Part shown: positions 37,679 to 45,811 of the stretch, piece by piece
Layout: each line of letters opens with the position of its first letter
Position numbering within the stretch: the first letter of the stretch is position 1
Assembly: GCA_014380615.1 (NCBI GenBank)
Contig: JACMJM010000062.1
Span: 1 to 64,000, forward strand
Length of the DNA: 64,000 bases
Source of the DNA: Sphingobacteriaceae bacterium
GTDB lineage: Bacteria > Bacteroidota > Bacteroidia > Sphingobacteriales > Sphingobacteriaceae
Direction of reading: 5' to 3'
Made by a program: the position numbers and the translations under genes
Notes under the pieces: generated by a model
What the model saw: the letters and a program-made list of their open reading frames with translations, nothing else
Database searches by the model: none
Told to the model about the DNA's origin: nothing

Positions 37679-38014
37679 TTAAAGTTGTTCTTTAACCTCT
37701 AAAAGAAATTGCTTTAAACGTTCAAGTGAATCAATTACTTTTTGATTTTCCTTCACCTCAGATTTGTTGTTTTTTAGGTATTCTCTGGCTCCCTGGAGAG
37801 TAAAGCCCTTATCTTTTACAAGGTGAAAAATGATTTTCAGGTTTTCAACATCTTCGGGGTTGAAGAGCCGATTGCCTTTTTTGTTTTTTTTAGGCTGCAG
37901 AATTTCGAACTCCTTCTCATAAAAACGAATCTGAGAAGCATTAACATTAAACATTTCTGTTACTTCACCCATAGTGTAGTAACGCTTAGTTATGTCGCGT
38001 TCTTTGTAAGGCAT
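37679..38014 (-). CDS. MerR-family transcriptional regulator
   Basis: A 111-aa protein with an N-terminal MerR winged helix (YYTMGEVTEMFNVNASQIRFYEKEF, residues 13-37) followed by a short helical region (GFTLQGAREYLKNNKS) and a coiled coil of 25 residues for dimerisation. There is no C-terminal effector domain, as in the compact MerR proteins common in Bacteroidota. It lies 20 bp upstream of the lipid kinase gene and may regulate it. A target operator is not evident to me. Confidence 0.9.
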   Translation of the reverse strand: MPYKERDITKRYYTMGEVTEMFNVNASQIRFYEKEFEILQPKKNKKGNRLFNPEDVENLKIIFHLVKDKGFTLQGAREYLKNNKSEVKENQKVIDSLERLKQFLLEVKEQL

Positions 38015-38126
38015 GAAACAAAGATAACAGGAATTACGATTTTAGGATTGATTTTGTTAAAAAGTAAATAATCGTATTTCTTTTAAATTAAACTGGTAGA
38101 GGTATATTATAAGGATTGGTGAATGA

Positions 38127-38158
38127 AAAAAGACAGCCCATCGAAATTGAGCTGCCTT
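38127..38158 (-). terminator. Weak terminator after the 70-aa gene
   Basis: On the minus strand GGCAGC and GCTGTC can pair across a 13-nt loop, followed by TTTTTTC. It sits 17 bp after the stop of the gene at 38175-38387. Confidence 0.4.
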
Positions 38159-38174
38159 TTAATTACGTCTGTTT

Positions 38175-38387
38175 TTAGGCAGCGTGCTTATTATTATTAT
38201 GAAGAAAGGTTAAAAAGGAAAAATACTCGGCGTCTATCGCTTTCCACAAAGCTTCCGCTTCATTCAAAAGGTCCTCTCTTTCAAAATCGTCGCCTTGCAG
38301 TGCCTTGGCAATTTTCAAATCGAGGTAAATGGTTTCTATATATAGAGTTTCTTCTCCCAGTAATCGAAGGTGTTCAGTGGTTTCCAT
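38175..38387 (-). CDS. Small acidic helical protein, unknown
   Basis: A 70-aa protein (METTEHLRLLGEETLYIET...), mostly helical, rich in Glu and Leu and ending in a HNNNKHAA tail. It has no membrane segment. I recognise no family. It is probably monocistronic, followed by a weak terminator and flanked by MerR on one side and a divergent small membrane protein gene on the other. Its length and composition fit a cytoplasmic adaptor, with no further evidence. Confidence 0.55.
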   Translation of the reverse strand: METTEHLRLLGEETLYIETIYLDLKIAKALQGDDFEREDLLNEAEALWKAIDAEYFSFLTFLHNNNKHAA

Positions 38388-38531
38388 AGCATTATCAATT
38401 GATATTAAGCTATTTGCAATTTCTGTGCCATTTGAATTGAGAGTCTCATTCCTCTTTTTTGAAACTAGATTATGCCAAATAAAGAATTTTTGATAGCATT
38501 GTACCTGATTAATAGTGTCAAGAATTATATC

Positions 38532-38762
38532 ATGAAATTAGCTAAGAAAGTATTTCTACTTGTGCCTGTTCTAACTATAGTATTTGCGTGTTTTACTGCC
38601 AGCGTTTTTGCTGTTGGTAATCCGGTTGATAGTGATTTAAGCAATACTGCAGGCACTAACTCGGGTAAGAGCCACCTTGATATTTATCTGTTTATCGTTG
38701 CATTGCTGGTTATTTGCATGATTGTTCCGTTTTTTGAAAACAGAAATAAAAAGGCCTCTTAG
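38532..38762 (+). CDS. Small membrane protein, unknown
   Basis: A 76-aa protein from the ATG at 38532 (MKLAKKVFLLVPVLTIV); the upstream ATG at 38472 would put 20 residues before a good signal or anchor, so I prefer the later start. Residues 5-30 are hydrophobic with an ASVFA cleavage-like site, then a Ser/Asn-rich loop, then a second helix (LDIYLFIVALLVICMIVPFF) and a basic tail. This suits a two-helix or signal-plus-helix inner-membrane protein. It is convergent with the next gene at a 7-bp gap. Confidence 0.6.
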   Translation: MKLAKKVFLLVPVLTIVFACFTASVFAVGNPVDSDLSNTAGTNSGKSHLDIYLFIVALLVICMIVPFFENRNKKAS

Positions 38763-38769
38763 CGGCAAA

Positions 38770-39327
38770 CTAAGCCTCAACAAGCAATAATACAGAGAAA
38801 AAGGTATGATAGATTTTTCTCAGCATCGCAGGGTCGTTAATCGCTTTCTCTATCTTCAATTCCAGGAAAGGAACTTTGCCGTCGGCTTCTTCTAAAGTAT
38901 ATTCCACTATTCCCAACGACAGATTAGGAAGCGATATTAACGTATCTCTTACATTCATATCTGCAAACAGACTCGAAAGCTTCTGCTCATTATTGGTTTT
39001 GATTATAAACCGTTGGTCAAAATTCCGGTAGCCAAGTAAAAAGTCCTGCATCCCGAAAAACTTACCTATTTCCTCTGTAAATCCTTCATTGTAAATGGAA
39101 AATCGAAAGTTATCCCTTCCGTATAGATACGCGGAAAAGGTAACGTAAGCTACTGCTTCGAATCCTACCGCATGGTTGTTAAATATATCAAGAATTATCC
39201 TTCTGTCATTTTGTTCTAGTACTGCATGATATTCAAGCGGATCGGGGTCGGCCTTAAAATCAGCTATTACTTTTTCCCACAATTGATCTTCATCTGTGGC
39301 GGAGATGATTTTTTCTTCTTCTTCCAT
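38770..39327 (-). CDS. Conserved-looking cytoplasmic protein, unknown
   Basis: A 185-aa acidic protein that starts MEEEEKIISATDEDQ. It has no signal peptide or membrane segment; strands and helices alternate (RRIILDIFNNHAVG, FEAVAYVTFSAYLYG, FRFSIYNEGFTEEIG). I do not recognise a family. Coding is supported by length, a normal codon pattern and a close but separate convergent neighbour. It is not obviously in an operon. Confidence 0.65.
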   Translation of the reverse strand: MEEEEKIISATDEDQLWEKVIADFKADPDPLEYHAVLEQNDRRIILDIFNNHAVGFEAVAYVTFSAYLYGRDNFRFSIYNEGFTEEIGKFFGMQDFLLGYRNFDQRFIIKTNNEQKLSSLFADMNVRDTLISLPNLSLGIVEYTLEEADGKVPFLELKIEKAINDPAMLRKIYHTFFSVLLLVEA

Positions 39328-39384
39328 TGCGTTTAATTTTAAGTAGAACTAACAGTTCGTAGGTTTAGTTTGGGGCTGCATAGA

Positions 39385-39825
39385 TTAAACACGCATATGG
39401 TCGGGCAGCCAGTTTTTAATCGATTTCCGGATAGTGTCTGGCAAGAGATTTTCGTCAATGCTTCGTTTTATCAACATCGGCAGTTCTTCATCTGATGCGA
39501 AGCGCAAAGCCGCAAGCTGCGAAAAGGAGAGCTTTTCTTCTATTGGCTCTAATCGCTGATTTGTAAGCTGAAAATATCGCAATCGTAGTTCAAGCCTGAT
39601 AATTCTATCCTGGCCCTTAAGCGCATAATGCTGGCGCGTCATAAAAGAAAGCCAGGTGATAAGCAAAATGATAAGGCTTAACAGGGCATATATGTATTTA
39701 AGTTCTGATTCGGTTGAGGCGGTTTGGTAAATACATATCCCGCAGAGTATTAAGCATAAAGGATAAAATATCAAATGGTGCGGATAATAATATTGCCTAA
39801 AGTTAGAATGGTTTTGATTCTTCAT
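39385..39825 (-). CDS. DUF6526-like small membrane protein
   Basis: A 146-aa protein from the ATG at 39825 (MKNQNHSNFRQYYYPHH); a start at 39852 adds nine residues and seems less likely. Two hydrophobic helices (about residues 17-35 and 44-62) are followed by a cytoplasmic region with QDRIIRLELRLRYFQLT and FASDEELPMLIKRSI. This layout, including the KNQNH...R..Y.P.H start, is that of the DUF6526 family of Bacteroidota, whose role is unknown. It is transcribed divergently from the cold-shock gene. Confidence 0.75.
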   Translation of the reverse strand: MKNQNHSNFRQYYYPHHLIFYPLCLILCGICIYQTASTESELKYIYALLSLIILLITWLSFMTRQHYALKGQDRIIRLELRLRYFQLTNQRLEPIEEKLSFSQLAALRFASDEELPMLIKRSIDENLLPDTIRKSIKNWLPDHMRV

Positions 39826-39932
39826 CCGGCAAAGTAAACATATAAGTGTCATGAAAATTATTATAGTGAAATAAATACTGAGTTTCGATTTATTAGCTTA
39901 CCTTTATAACTTATACATAAAATAATTAAGTA

Positions 39933-40124
39933 ATGCAACAAGGAACAGTAAAATTTTTTAATGAAACTAAAGGTTTCGGATTCATCACACCAAGTAATGG
40001 TGGTAGCGAAATCTTCGTTCATTCTTCAGGCCTGATTGATAACATTCGTGAGAATGATACCGTAAGCTACGATGTAGAACAAGGTAGAAAAGGCTTAAAC
40101 GCGGTAAATGTAAAAGTTAGCTAA
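39933..40124 (+). CDS. Cold-shock domain protein (CspA family)
   Basis: A 63-aa single-domain nucleic-acid chaperone. RNP1 (KGFGFI, 13-18) and RNP2 (IFVHS, 27-31) are intact, and the length is typical. It binds single-stranded RNA or DNA and melts secondary structure, often under cold or other stress. It is followed 24 bp later by a strong terminator, so it is monocistronic. Confidence 0.96.
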   Translation: MQQGTVKFFNETKGFGFITPSNGGSEIFVHSSGLIDNIRENDTVSYDVEQGRKGLNAVNVKVS

Positions 40125-40148
40125 ACAGCACTAGTATATAAATCGTAA

Positions 40149-40178
40149 AGCATCCGCCACAAGCGGATGCTTTTTTTT
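40149..40178 (+). terminator. Rho-independent terminator after the cold-shock gene
   Basis: AGCATCCGC (40149-40157) pairs with GCGGATGCT (40163-40171) around CACAA, followed by a run of eight T. Confidence 0.93.
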
Positions 40179-40227
40179 TAAATGCTTTTTGCAAGAACAA
40201 AAACATGGTTACGGGTATTTAAAACTT

Positions 40228-40443
40228 ATGGAAGCTTTTAACATTATTTTAAATGGTAACGAATACCACGTCGAACCGGGTTTACATCAGGGTTTTTATT
40301 CGGTTAACTGCGGCAGCAGGGCGGGGATGCTTGGTAAAAGTGAAAATGAGCAGTGGGAACTTACCCTGCAAACATCAGATGCTTTGGATATTTCAGCGGC
40401 CGAGCTGGGAGAGGTAGTAGAGAAATATATGGCCAATAATTAA
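40228..40443 (+). CDS. Small protein, unknown
   Basis: A 71-aa protein from the ATG at 40228 (MEAFNIILNGNEYHVEP). The in-frame ATG at 40189 lies only 11 bp after the terminator T-run and is less likely. The beta-rich sequence (FYSVNCGSRAGMLGKSENEQWELTL) and a C-terminal helix suggest a compact soluble fold. I do not recognise a family. It converges with the next gene at a 4-bp gap. Confidence 0.6.
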   Translation: MEAFNIILNGNEYHVEPGLHQGFYSVNCGSRAGMLGKSENEQWELTLQTSDALDISAAELGEVVEKYMANN

Positions 40444-40447
40444 GGAA

Positions 40448-40915
40448 TTATAATAGCTGCTTTTTAACTCCGTCTGTTAATACGAGTTCCAGAGGGCTTC
40501 CAAATCCTAGTCTGGCTCTAAACCGGTCAAACCAACTTTTAGATTCAATTATTTTAAGCTCATATAATTCTTGCCCCGCCAGGTTTGCGGGCCACATTAC
40601 ATTGCTTTTAAAGTCGGTAGCCAAACTAAGTGTTGCCCGAATGCCGGTACCAACTATTTCTGAAATCTCAGCCAGTAGACCTTGCATCCCCTGCGCATAG
40701 GCAGATACCTGATAAGTTTCTTCCCCCTTCAATAAAAAAACTATAAACCAGTCATTTCTATAAACGGCGTGCATGGTAGTATATTCGCCTATTACCTGTA
40801 CATCAGCAATGTTAATTTCTAAAAGCGTATTGTCGGCGATGGTCCAAAAAAGAATATTGTTTTTAATAAATACTTTACCGGTATCATCGCGGGGAATAAT
40901 GGTTTGATCGTTCAT
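40448..40915 (-). CDS. Unknown soluble protein of 155 aa
   Basis: Start chosen at the ATG at 40915 (MNDQTIIPRDD); an ATG at 40933 adds six residues. It has no signal peptide or membrane segment. Its beta-rich N-terminal half (LFWTIADNTLLEINIADVQVIGEYTT) could be a PH-like or barrel fold, and the C-terminal part contains WFDRFRARLGFGSPLELVL. No family recognised. The next gene starts 3 bp further upstream on the same strand, so they are probably co-transcribed. Confidence 0.65.
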   Translation of the reverse strand: MNDQTIIPRDDTGKVFIKNNILFWTIADNTLLEINIADVQVIGEYTTMHAVYRNDWFIVFLLKGEETYQVSAYAQGMQGLLAEISEIVGTGIRATLSLATDFKSNVMWPANLAGQELYELKIIESKSWFDRFRARLGFGSPLELVLTDGVKKQLL

Positions 40916-40936
40916 GTCGGCGCAATATCTCAATTA

Positions 40937-41128
40937 TTATTTGGATTGCTCCAGATGGGTTTTTAATTCATCCCCCGCCTTAATCCACTCTTCTTTTGCG
41001 GTAAGATATTCGGCACTCTCGGATGCGTCTGTGCCCGATAAGCTTAACTCTTCCTGTAATTGAAGGAGGGTGGCGAATTTCGACTGGTAATTTGTTTGAA
41101 GGGTTTTAAGTGTAGTTAAGTCTTTCAT
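40937..41128 (-). CDS. Small coiled-coil protein, unknown
   Basis: A 63-aa helical protein (MKDLTTLKTLQTNYQSKF...), with heptad-like Leu spacing over most of its length and a charged C-terminus. There is no membrane segment. Its stop is within a few bases of the start of the 155-aa gene on the same strand, so a two-gene transcript is likely. I do not recognise a family. Confidence 0.6.
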   Translation of the reverse strand: MKDLTTLKTLQTNYQSKFATLLQLQEELSLSGTDASESAEYLTAKEEWIKAGDELKTHLEQSK

Positions 41129-41336
41129 GAAAATTCCAAAAAAAATCTAAGATAGTATTTAAGCGGAACATATGAGCTGAATTTCTGCCCGAGGGATTCA
41201 ATCTTAATCGCCGATTTTTCAGCCTCAGCTAATAAATAATAATTTGTGCTTTACACCCGGGAGGTGGGGCTTGTTATTCTTTTAATTACCCTTAGCGAGA
41301 TGGATTGTAAAAATCATTACGGCTCATGCGCGGGTT

Positions 41337-41579
41337 TCAAAACAGTTTTTCGATGTTTACTTTTTCAAGATAAGGTTCGAGAATACGTACCGCTTTAAAA
41401 GGTTTAACCCGCGTGATTTTATTTTTCAATTCATCATAAAATATCTCCGCATAAAAATTTTCTATGTTAAACAAAAAGATAAGGTATGGTTTGGCTTCCC
41501 TTTCTCCTAAAAAGTCGCCTTTCGACACAGTTTCAACCTGCTCATCTACAGAGAGTTTAAAGAAATCGTTAAGCTTCAT
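41337..41579 (-). CDS. Small protein, unknown
   Basis: An 80-aa soluble protein (MKLNDFFKLSVDEQVETV...) with alternating strands and helices (YLIFLFNIENFYAEIFYDEL). Coding is supported by an isolated frame with normal composition and a promoter-length gap to the divergent response regulator at 41679. No family recognised; a domain with similar layout is frequent in Bacteroidota genomes, which is a recollection only. Confidence 0.6.
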   Translation of the reverse strand: MKLNDFFKLSVDEQVETVSKGDFLGEREAKPYLIFLFNIENFYAEIFYDELKNKITRVKPFKAVRILEPYLEKVNIEKLF

Positions 41580-41678
41580 AGAGTGGTAGTTTTTTCTTAT
41601 TAGAAATAACTTTCAATTCTTTAAAAAGTTCTAAAAAAATCATTGAACCTTTTAACGTAAAATAAAGTATAAATACGC

Positions 41679-42089
41679 ATGAAACACGGGCTTATAGCTA
41701 TTATCGATGACGATGAACTTGACAGGCATATTTATAAAAAAATTATCCTGCTAACTTGCCCGTCGTATAAGATAGTAGATTTTTCTAACGGACTGGAGGC
41801 ATTAAATTATATGCGTAAGCACGCTAATGATCCGCTTTTGTTGCCCGACCTTTTGTTGTTAGACGTGCGCATGCCGTATTTAAACGGCTGGCAGTACCTG
41901 GAGCAGTATTGTAAACTAAAACCGAAATTATCTAAGGTTACCCGCCATTATGTATGTTCATCTTCTATCGAGCGTTTTGATATGGAGTTTAAAAACTGCG
42001 ATTTGCACGGGTATTATATGAAGCCGGTAGCACCAAAAGATATTAAGAAAATCGTTTTTGATACCGAGCAGTATAATCAGGCGAGTTAG
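41679..42089 (+). CDS. Single-domain response regulator
   Basis: A 136-aa receiver domain without an output domain. The acidic pocket is IIDDDE (residues 9-13), the phosphoacceptor is Asp62 (LLLLDVRMPYLNG), Ser/Thr of the switch is in YVCSSSI, and the conserved Lys is in YYMKPVAP. The cognate kinase is not adjacent. CheY-like regulators of this type in Bacteroidota often serve phosphorelays or bind partner proteins directly. It stands alone upstream of the TonB-receptor-like gene but is separated from it by 211 bp. Confidence 0.92.
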   Translation: MKHGLIAIIDDDELDRHIYKKIILLTCPSYKIVDFSNGLEALNYMRKHANDPLLLPDLLLLDVRMPYLNGWQYLEQYCKLKPKLSKVTRHYVCSSSIERFDMEFKNCDLHGYYMKPVAPKDIKKIVFDTEQYNQAS

Positions 42090-42163
42090 TTAAATTAAGT
42101 ACACATATTCGTAACATCCCGCTTTTTTTATTTTTAAAAGCAGTTCTTTGGGGCTTTCTCATG

Positions 42164-42234
42164 CAGCCTCCGGCCGCTTTAAGTTTTCCGGATTCTCACC
42201 CGGTAATTTTTCAAATCGACGCGATATGAGGCTG
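42164..42234 (+). promoter_or_regulatory. Possible structured leader upstream of the TonB-receptor-like gene
   Basis: CAGCCTC (42164-42170) pairs with GAGGCTG (42228-42234). Inside, TTxCCGG (42186-42191) pairs with CCGGxAA (42200-42205) around an ATTCTCAC loop. The unit lies 66 bp before the start codon at 42301. The reverse strand contains a GGTGAGAATCCGG run that looks like the cobalamin riboswitch core, but the surrounding conserved elements are missing. Confidence 0.3.
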
Positions 42235-42300
42235 TAACATCTTAATTACCCATCAATTACTTTAAAACATATGGCTTAGCTTCGCAGTACAATAGTACCG

Positions 42301-44937
42301 ATGAAAAAAAATATTACAGTTCTGATCCTTGTTTTTTGTTTACACACGATTGCGGCGAATGCTCAGCTTTTGGTAAAGGGTACAGTTCAAGATTCGAGTG
42401 GCCTGCCACTGCCGGGTGCTATTATAAGGTTAAAGTTTCAGTCGGATAGTATAGCTACAAATGCCGATGTTAACGGGGCCTTTACCTTCAGGAATGTAAA
42501 ATCCTCCGAGTTTACCTTATCCGCATCTTTTATAAGTTTTAAGACTTTTATTAAGCAATATACTTTTGATAAGGTAACGAATGAGATTATTCTACCTCCT
42601 GTAAAGTTAAAAGCCGGCATTAACAACCTAAATGCTGTAATAATAACGGCGGTAACACCTGTAAAAGTAAAAGAAGATACATTAGAGTTTAACGCAAAAT
42701 CTTTCGCGGTGCGCGAGGGTGCTTCGGTTGACGCGGTGTTAAAGAAATTGCCTGGGGTTACAGTAGACAAGAATGGTAATGTAACTACTCAGGGGAAGCC
42801 TATCACGAAAGTTAGGGTTAACGGAAAAGACTTTTTCGGAACCGATGTGGCTACCGCCATTCAAAACTTACCGGCCGATATTGTTAAAAATCTTCAGGTT
42901 ATTGATGATTACGGAGATCAGGCCAAATTAACCGGTATCAAAACTGGCGAGCCGGAGAAAATTTTGAATATCAATATTCAGGAAGATAAGAAGAAAGGAT
43001 ACTTCGCAAGGGGCACCGGGGGAATGGGTAATGAAGAAAGATACATTGCCAGTATGCGGTCGAATTTTTTTAATGGCGAACGCCAGGTTTCTGTAGACGG
43101 ATCTATGAATAATACTAACCTGCGCGGCGGTGGGGGAGACGGCGTTACCAATGTGAAGAACATGGGTGTTAACTATCGTAACAAGTTTGGCAAAACGATA
43201 GCTGTTGATGGGGGTTATAGTATCAGAAACCGTCATAATAATACTCTTGGTACCAGTAATAGTCAGAGTTTAGGCGGCTTCAGCCGTTTAGAAAACCAGA
43301 TAAGCAATAATACCAGTAAAGGTACAAGTCATAATTTTTGGGGAAACATAGAATATAGTATCGACACTTTAAATTACCTCAAAATATCGCCTTACGGTTC
43401 TTTCGAAAACTCAATTAATCGCAACATCGGCACTTCCGATATCATTCAGGGAAATCTTTCCAATTTTAACAGATACTTTGCCAATAATACTTCGGCCGGA
43501 GCCAACTTTGGTACCAGTGTATTCGTTAACCACAAATTTTTGAAACGTGGCCGGAATATTAGCCTGTTTGCGAATATGAATTGGAATAAAGGCGACAGTT
43601 ACAGAGATGAAGATAATAACTATTTAACCGATAGTCTGGGGAAACAAGATTCCCTTAATCAGCATATTCTCGTTGATAACGATAATCGAAACTTCCGCAC
43701 AAATGCTAATCTTTCATACATGGAACCGCTAGGAAAGCAATCTTTTTTGGAACTTAGTTATAACTGGAGCCGGTCTCAAACCGGGTCGTTCAGGGATGCC
43801 CGGGATTTGAAGGCGGGGGTAGAGATTACTAATTTAAATTCAAGCAATAACTTCGAATATAAATTCAGTACCAATAGAATAAGCTTAAACTATCGATATA
43901 TCCATCAAAAATTTAATTATACATTGGGCATTGGCGGGCAGCAAGCTATACTTGAGGGGCAAAATAATTTAAAAAAGGCTGCCGATACGTATAATAAATC
44001 TCTAAACATTGTTCCGGCAGCCCGGTTGGTTTATCGGATGTCAAAGCAGGAATCCCTGTCATTTAACTATAATGGCAGAAATAATCAGCCCGGTTTTAAT
44101 CAATTGCAGCCCATTACAGACAGCACTAATAGAAATAATATCCTAATAGGGAATCCGGATTTGAAACCTGAATTTACACACGGTTTAAACCTCGAGTATA
44201 ATCAGTCTGACTGGAAGAAGGGGCATACCTTTTACGCTAATATTTCGTATAACCAAACCCAAAACAAAATTGTAACCACCAGAAGTCAGACCTCAGGGGA
44301 TACAAGGCAGGTTACCAGCTATACCAATACCGACGGTTTTTACAATATACGAGGGAACTATTCCTACTCCAAGCCATTTTCTGAAAGGAAATATACCTTA
44401 ACCTGGGACGGAGGGGCGAATATGAATAATAACCTGGCTTTTGTAAGTCGAGACGGGGTAAGGGCCCGTAACATAGCTAAAAATTTTATAGTTAACCAGG
44501 GTATCGAATTTGAGATAGACCTTGATGAGATTATCGAACTGGAGTTTAAAACTTCGTATTCGATTAACAATACCCGCTTTTCTCAGGCAAACTCGCCCGA
44601 TAGAAAAACTAATACCTTAGAGTTTCAGCTCGAGGGAGAGAATTATTTCTTTAAGGACCTGACTTTGGGATATAATATCTCAAAACGAATAAATAGGGGC
44701 TTTAATAATTCTGCGGTTCAGAATCCCACAATTGCGAATCTGTTTATGGAATACCGGTTTCTCAAGGGTAACGCAGGCACTATACGGGTTCAGGGGTTCG
44801 ATTTGCTTAATCAAAACACCGGATTACTTATCGACTCTTCATTTGATTACATTGTAGAAAGGCAAACCAACAGGCTCGGAAGGTATTTTCTTATGTCGTT
44901 TGGTTTGCGCCTTAGCAAGTTTGGCGGCGGTAAATAA
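42301..44937 (+). CDS. TonB-dependent-receptor-like outer-membrane barrel
   Basis: An 878-aa protein: signal peptide (1-21, ending ANAQ), carboxypeptidase-like regulatory domain (about 24-108, VKGTVQDSSGLPLPGAIIRL), plug region (about 125-225, with VDAVLKKLPGVTVDKNG and VRVNGKDFFG), and a long beta-barrel to the C-terminus, which ends GLRLSKFGGGK. The family is the outer-membrane beta-barrel group related to TonB receptors; there is no SusD partner adjacent, so it is not a typical polysaccharide-uptake pair. The ligand is unknown. A possible structured leader precedes it. The convergent DUF2147 gene begins at the very next base after its stop. Confidence 0.88.
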   Translation: MKKNITVLILVFCLHTIAANAQLLVKGTVQDSSGLPLPGAIIRLKFQSDSIATNADVNGAFTFRNVKSSEFTLSASFISFKTFIKQYTFDKVTNEIILPPVKLKAGINNLNAVIITAVTPVKVKEDTLEFNAKSFAVREGASVDAVLKKLPGVTVDKNGNVTTQGKPITKVRVNGKDFFGTDVATAIQNLPADIVKNLQVIDDYGDQAKLTGIKTGEPEKILNINIQEDKKKGYFARGTGGMGNEERYIASMRSNFFNGERQVSVDGSMNNTNLRGGGGDGVTNVKNMGVNYRNKFGKTIAVDGGYSIRNRHNNTLGTSNSQSLGGFSRLENQISNNTSKGTSHNFWGNIEYSIDTLNYLKISPYGSFENSINRNIGTSDIIQGNLSNFNRYFANNTSAGANFGTSVFVNHKFLKRGRNISLFANMNWNKGDSYRDEDNNYLTDSLGKQDSLNQHILVDNDNRNFRTNANLSYMEPLGKQSFLELSYNWSRSQTGSFRDARDLKAGVEITNLNSSNNFEYKFSTNRISLNYRYIHQKFNYTLGIGGQQAILEGQNNLKKAADTYNKSLNIVPAARLVYRMSKQESLSFNYNGRNNQPGFNQLQPITDSTNRNNILIGNPDLKPEFTHGLNLEYNQSDWKKGHTFYANISYNQTQNKIVTTRSQTSGDTRQVTSYTNTDGFYNIRGNYSYSKPFSERKYTLTWDGGANMNNNLAFVSRDGVRARNIAKNFIVNQGIEFEIDLDEIIELEFKTSYSINNTRFSQANSPDRKTNTLEFQLEGENYFFKDLTLGYNISKRINRGFNNSAVQNPTIANLFMEYRFLKGNAGTIRVQGFDLLNQNTGLLIDSSFDYIVERQTNRLGRYFLMSFGLRLSKFGGGK

Positions 44938-45381
44938 TTATCTGGCCTCAATTCTCGTCCATGTTTCAGTTTTGCCCAAAATATTTAGTCCAAAGAAGGC
45001 TCGTATATTAAGCTTATTTCCATTATTAATGGTCATTTGGCAATTATAAGTGTTGCCGGTTTTGGGGTCGTATATTTCCCCATTGGCCCAAATACCCTTG
45101 TCTTTATAGATAAAGTCCCGAAGAATCTCAAGTCCTAGTATTGGCCTCGACGTAAGGTTTTTCGAAGGATTATTTACATCGCGTTTTGGCTTTCCAGTTT
45201 CATCATTGGGTTGGTTAAGCCAGACGATTTTTCCGTAATAAAGATCTCCGCGCTTATAAATTTCAATTTGCCCGTTTCCGTGTGCACTTTGCCATTTTCC
45301 TAATATATCATTGGCCGATTGTGCCGCCGCTATATTAGCGATACACACGAGTAAAATATAAATTGTCGATAGCTTGTTCAT
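44938..45381 (-). CDS. DUF2147 exported protein
   Basis: A 147-aa protein from the ATG at 45381 (MNKLSTIYILL); a start at 45423 would add 14 residues before the signal peptide. Residues 1-22 form a signal peptide (ending IAAAQ). The mature part has the DUF2147 pattern ILGKWQSAHGNGQIEIYK, YYGKIVWLNQPND and the C-terminal GLNILGKTETWTR. The family folds as a small lipocalin-like barrel; its function is unknown. It abuts the TonB-receptor-like gene convergently. Confidence 0.88.
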   Translation of the reverse strand: MNKLSTIYILLVCIANIAAAQSANDILGKWQSAHGNGQIEIYKRGDLYYGKIVWLNQPNDETGKPKRDVNNPSKNLTSRPILGLEILRDFIYKDKGIWANGEIYDPKTGNTYNCQMTINNGNKLNIRAFFGLNILGKTETWTRIEAR

Positions 45382-45811
45382 TAAAATATAATTGTTCGTT
45401 AATTGTGATTTCTTTTGTCCCAAAGAGGTTCCTTCAGAATGAGTACATTCTCCTTATGGTTTCATAGTGGTTTTTATCCAAAACGCATTTTCATGCTCTT
45501 ATCGCATAATAATTACTACTTACTTGCGATTTTGTTTTCAGAAAAGCCAGAGTTGTAATTTGTAAATGTTGGCGGGCCTGGTTAATCAAGCTTTACTAAT
45601 GGCTGCTATTACAATAATCTTAATGTTTAATTTCATGAAAAATGCAAGCTGCGGTTATATTTTTTAGTCGTATTTGCTACTGGGAACCCACTAAGGGCAT
45701 ATTGACAGAATTTATCATATTTAAAGGCACATATTAATAGTTAAGCAGGAAACTATACTGAGAAATTGATTCGCTGTTTGTATATTGCTTTTGTTTGGAT
45801 CATGTTTAACA
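45382..45811. other. 430-bp non-coding gap upstream of the signalling cluster
   Basis: Between the divergent DUF2147 and acyltransferase genes no coding sequence, tRNA or strong terminator is evident. It probably holds both promoters; a TTTG-rich stretch at about 45774-45796 is the best candidate for the downstream one but does not match TAnnTTTG exactly. Confidence 0.5.

Noticed and set aside
42181-42240. Cobalamin riboswitch on the minus strand
   Set aside because: Only a GGTGAGAATCCGG-like word is present; the other conserved blocks are missing and no suitable gene follows on that strand.
45382-45811. tRNA or small RNA gene in the gap
   Set aside because: No cloverleaf-like pairing or T-loop sequence was seen, and no terminator ends a transcript there.
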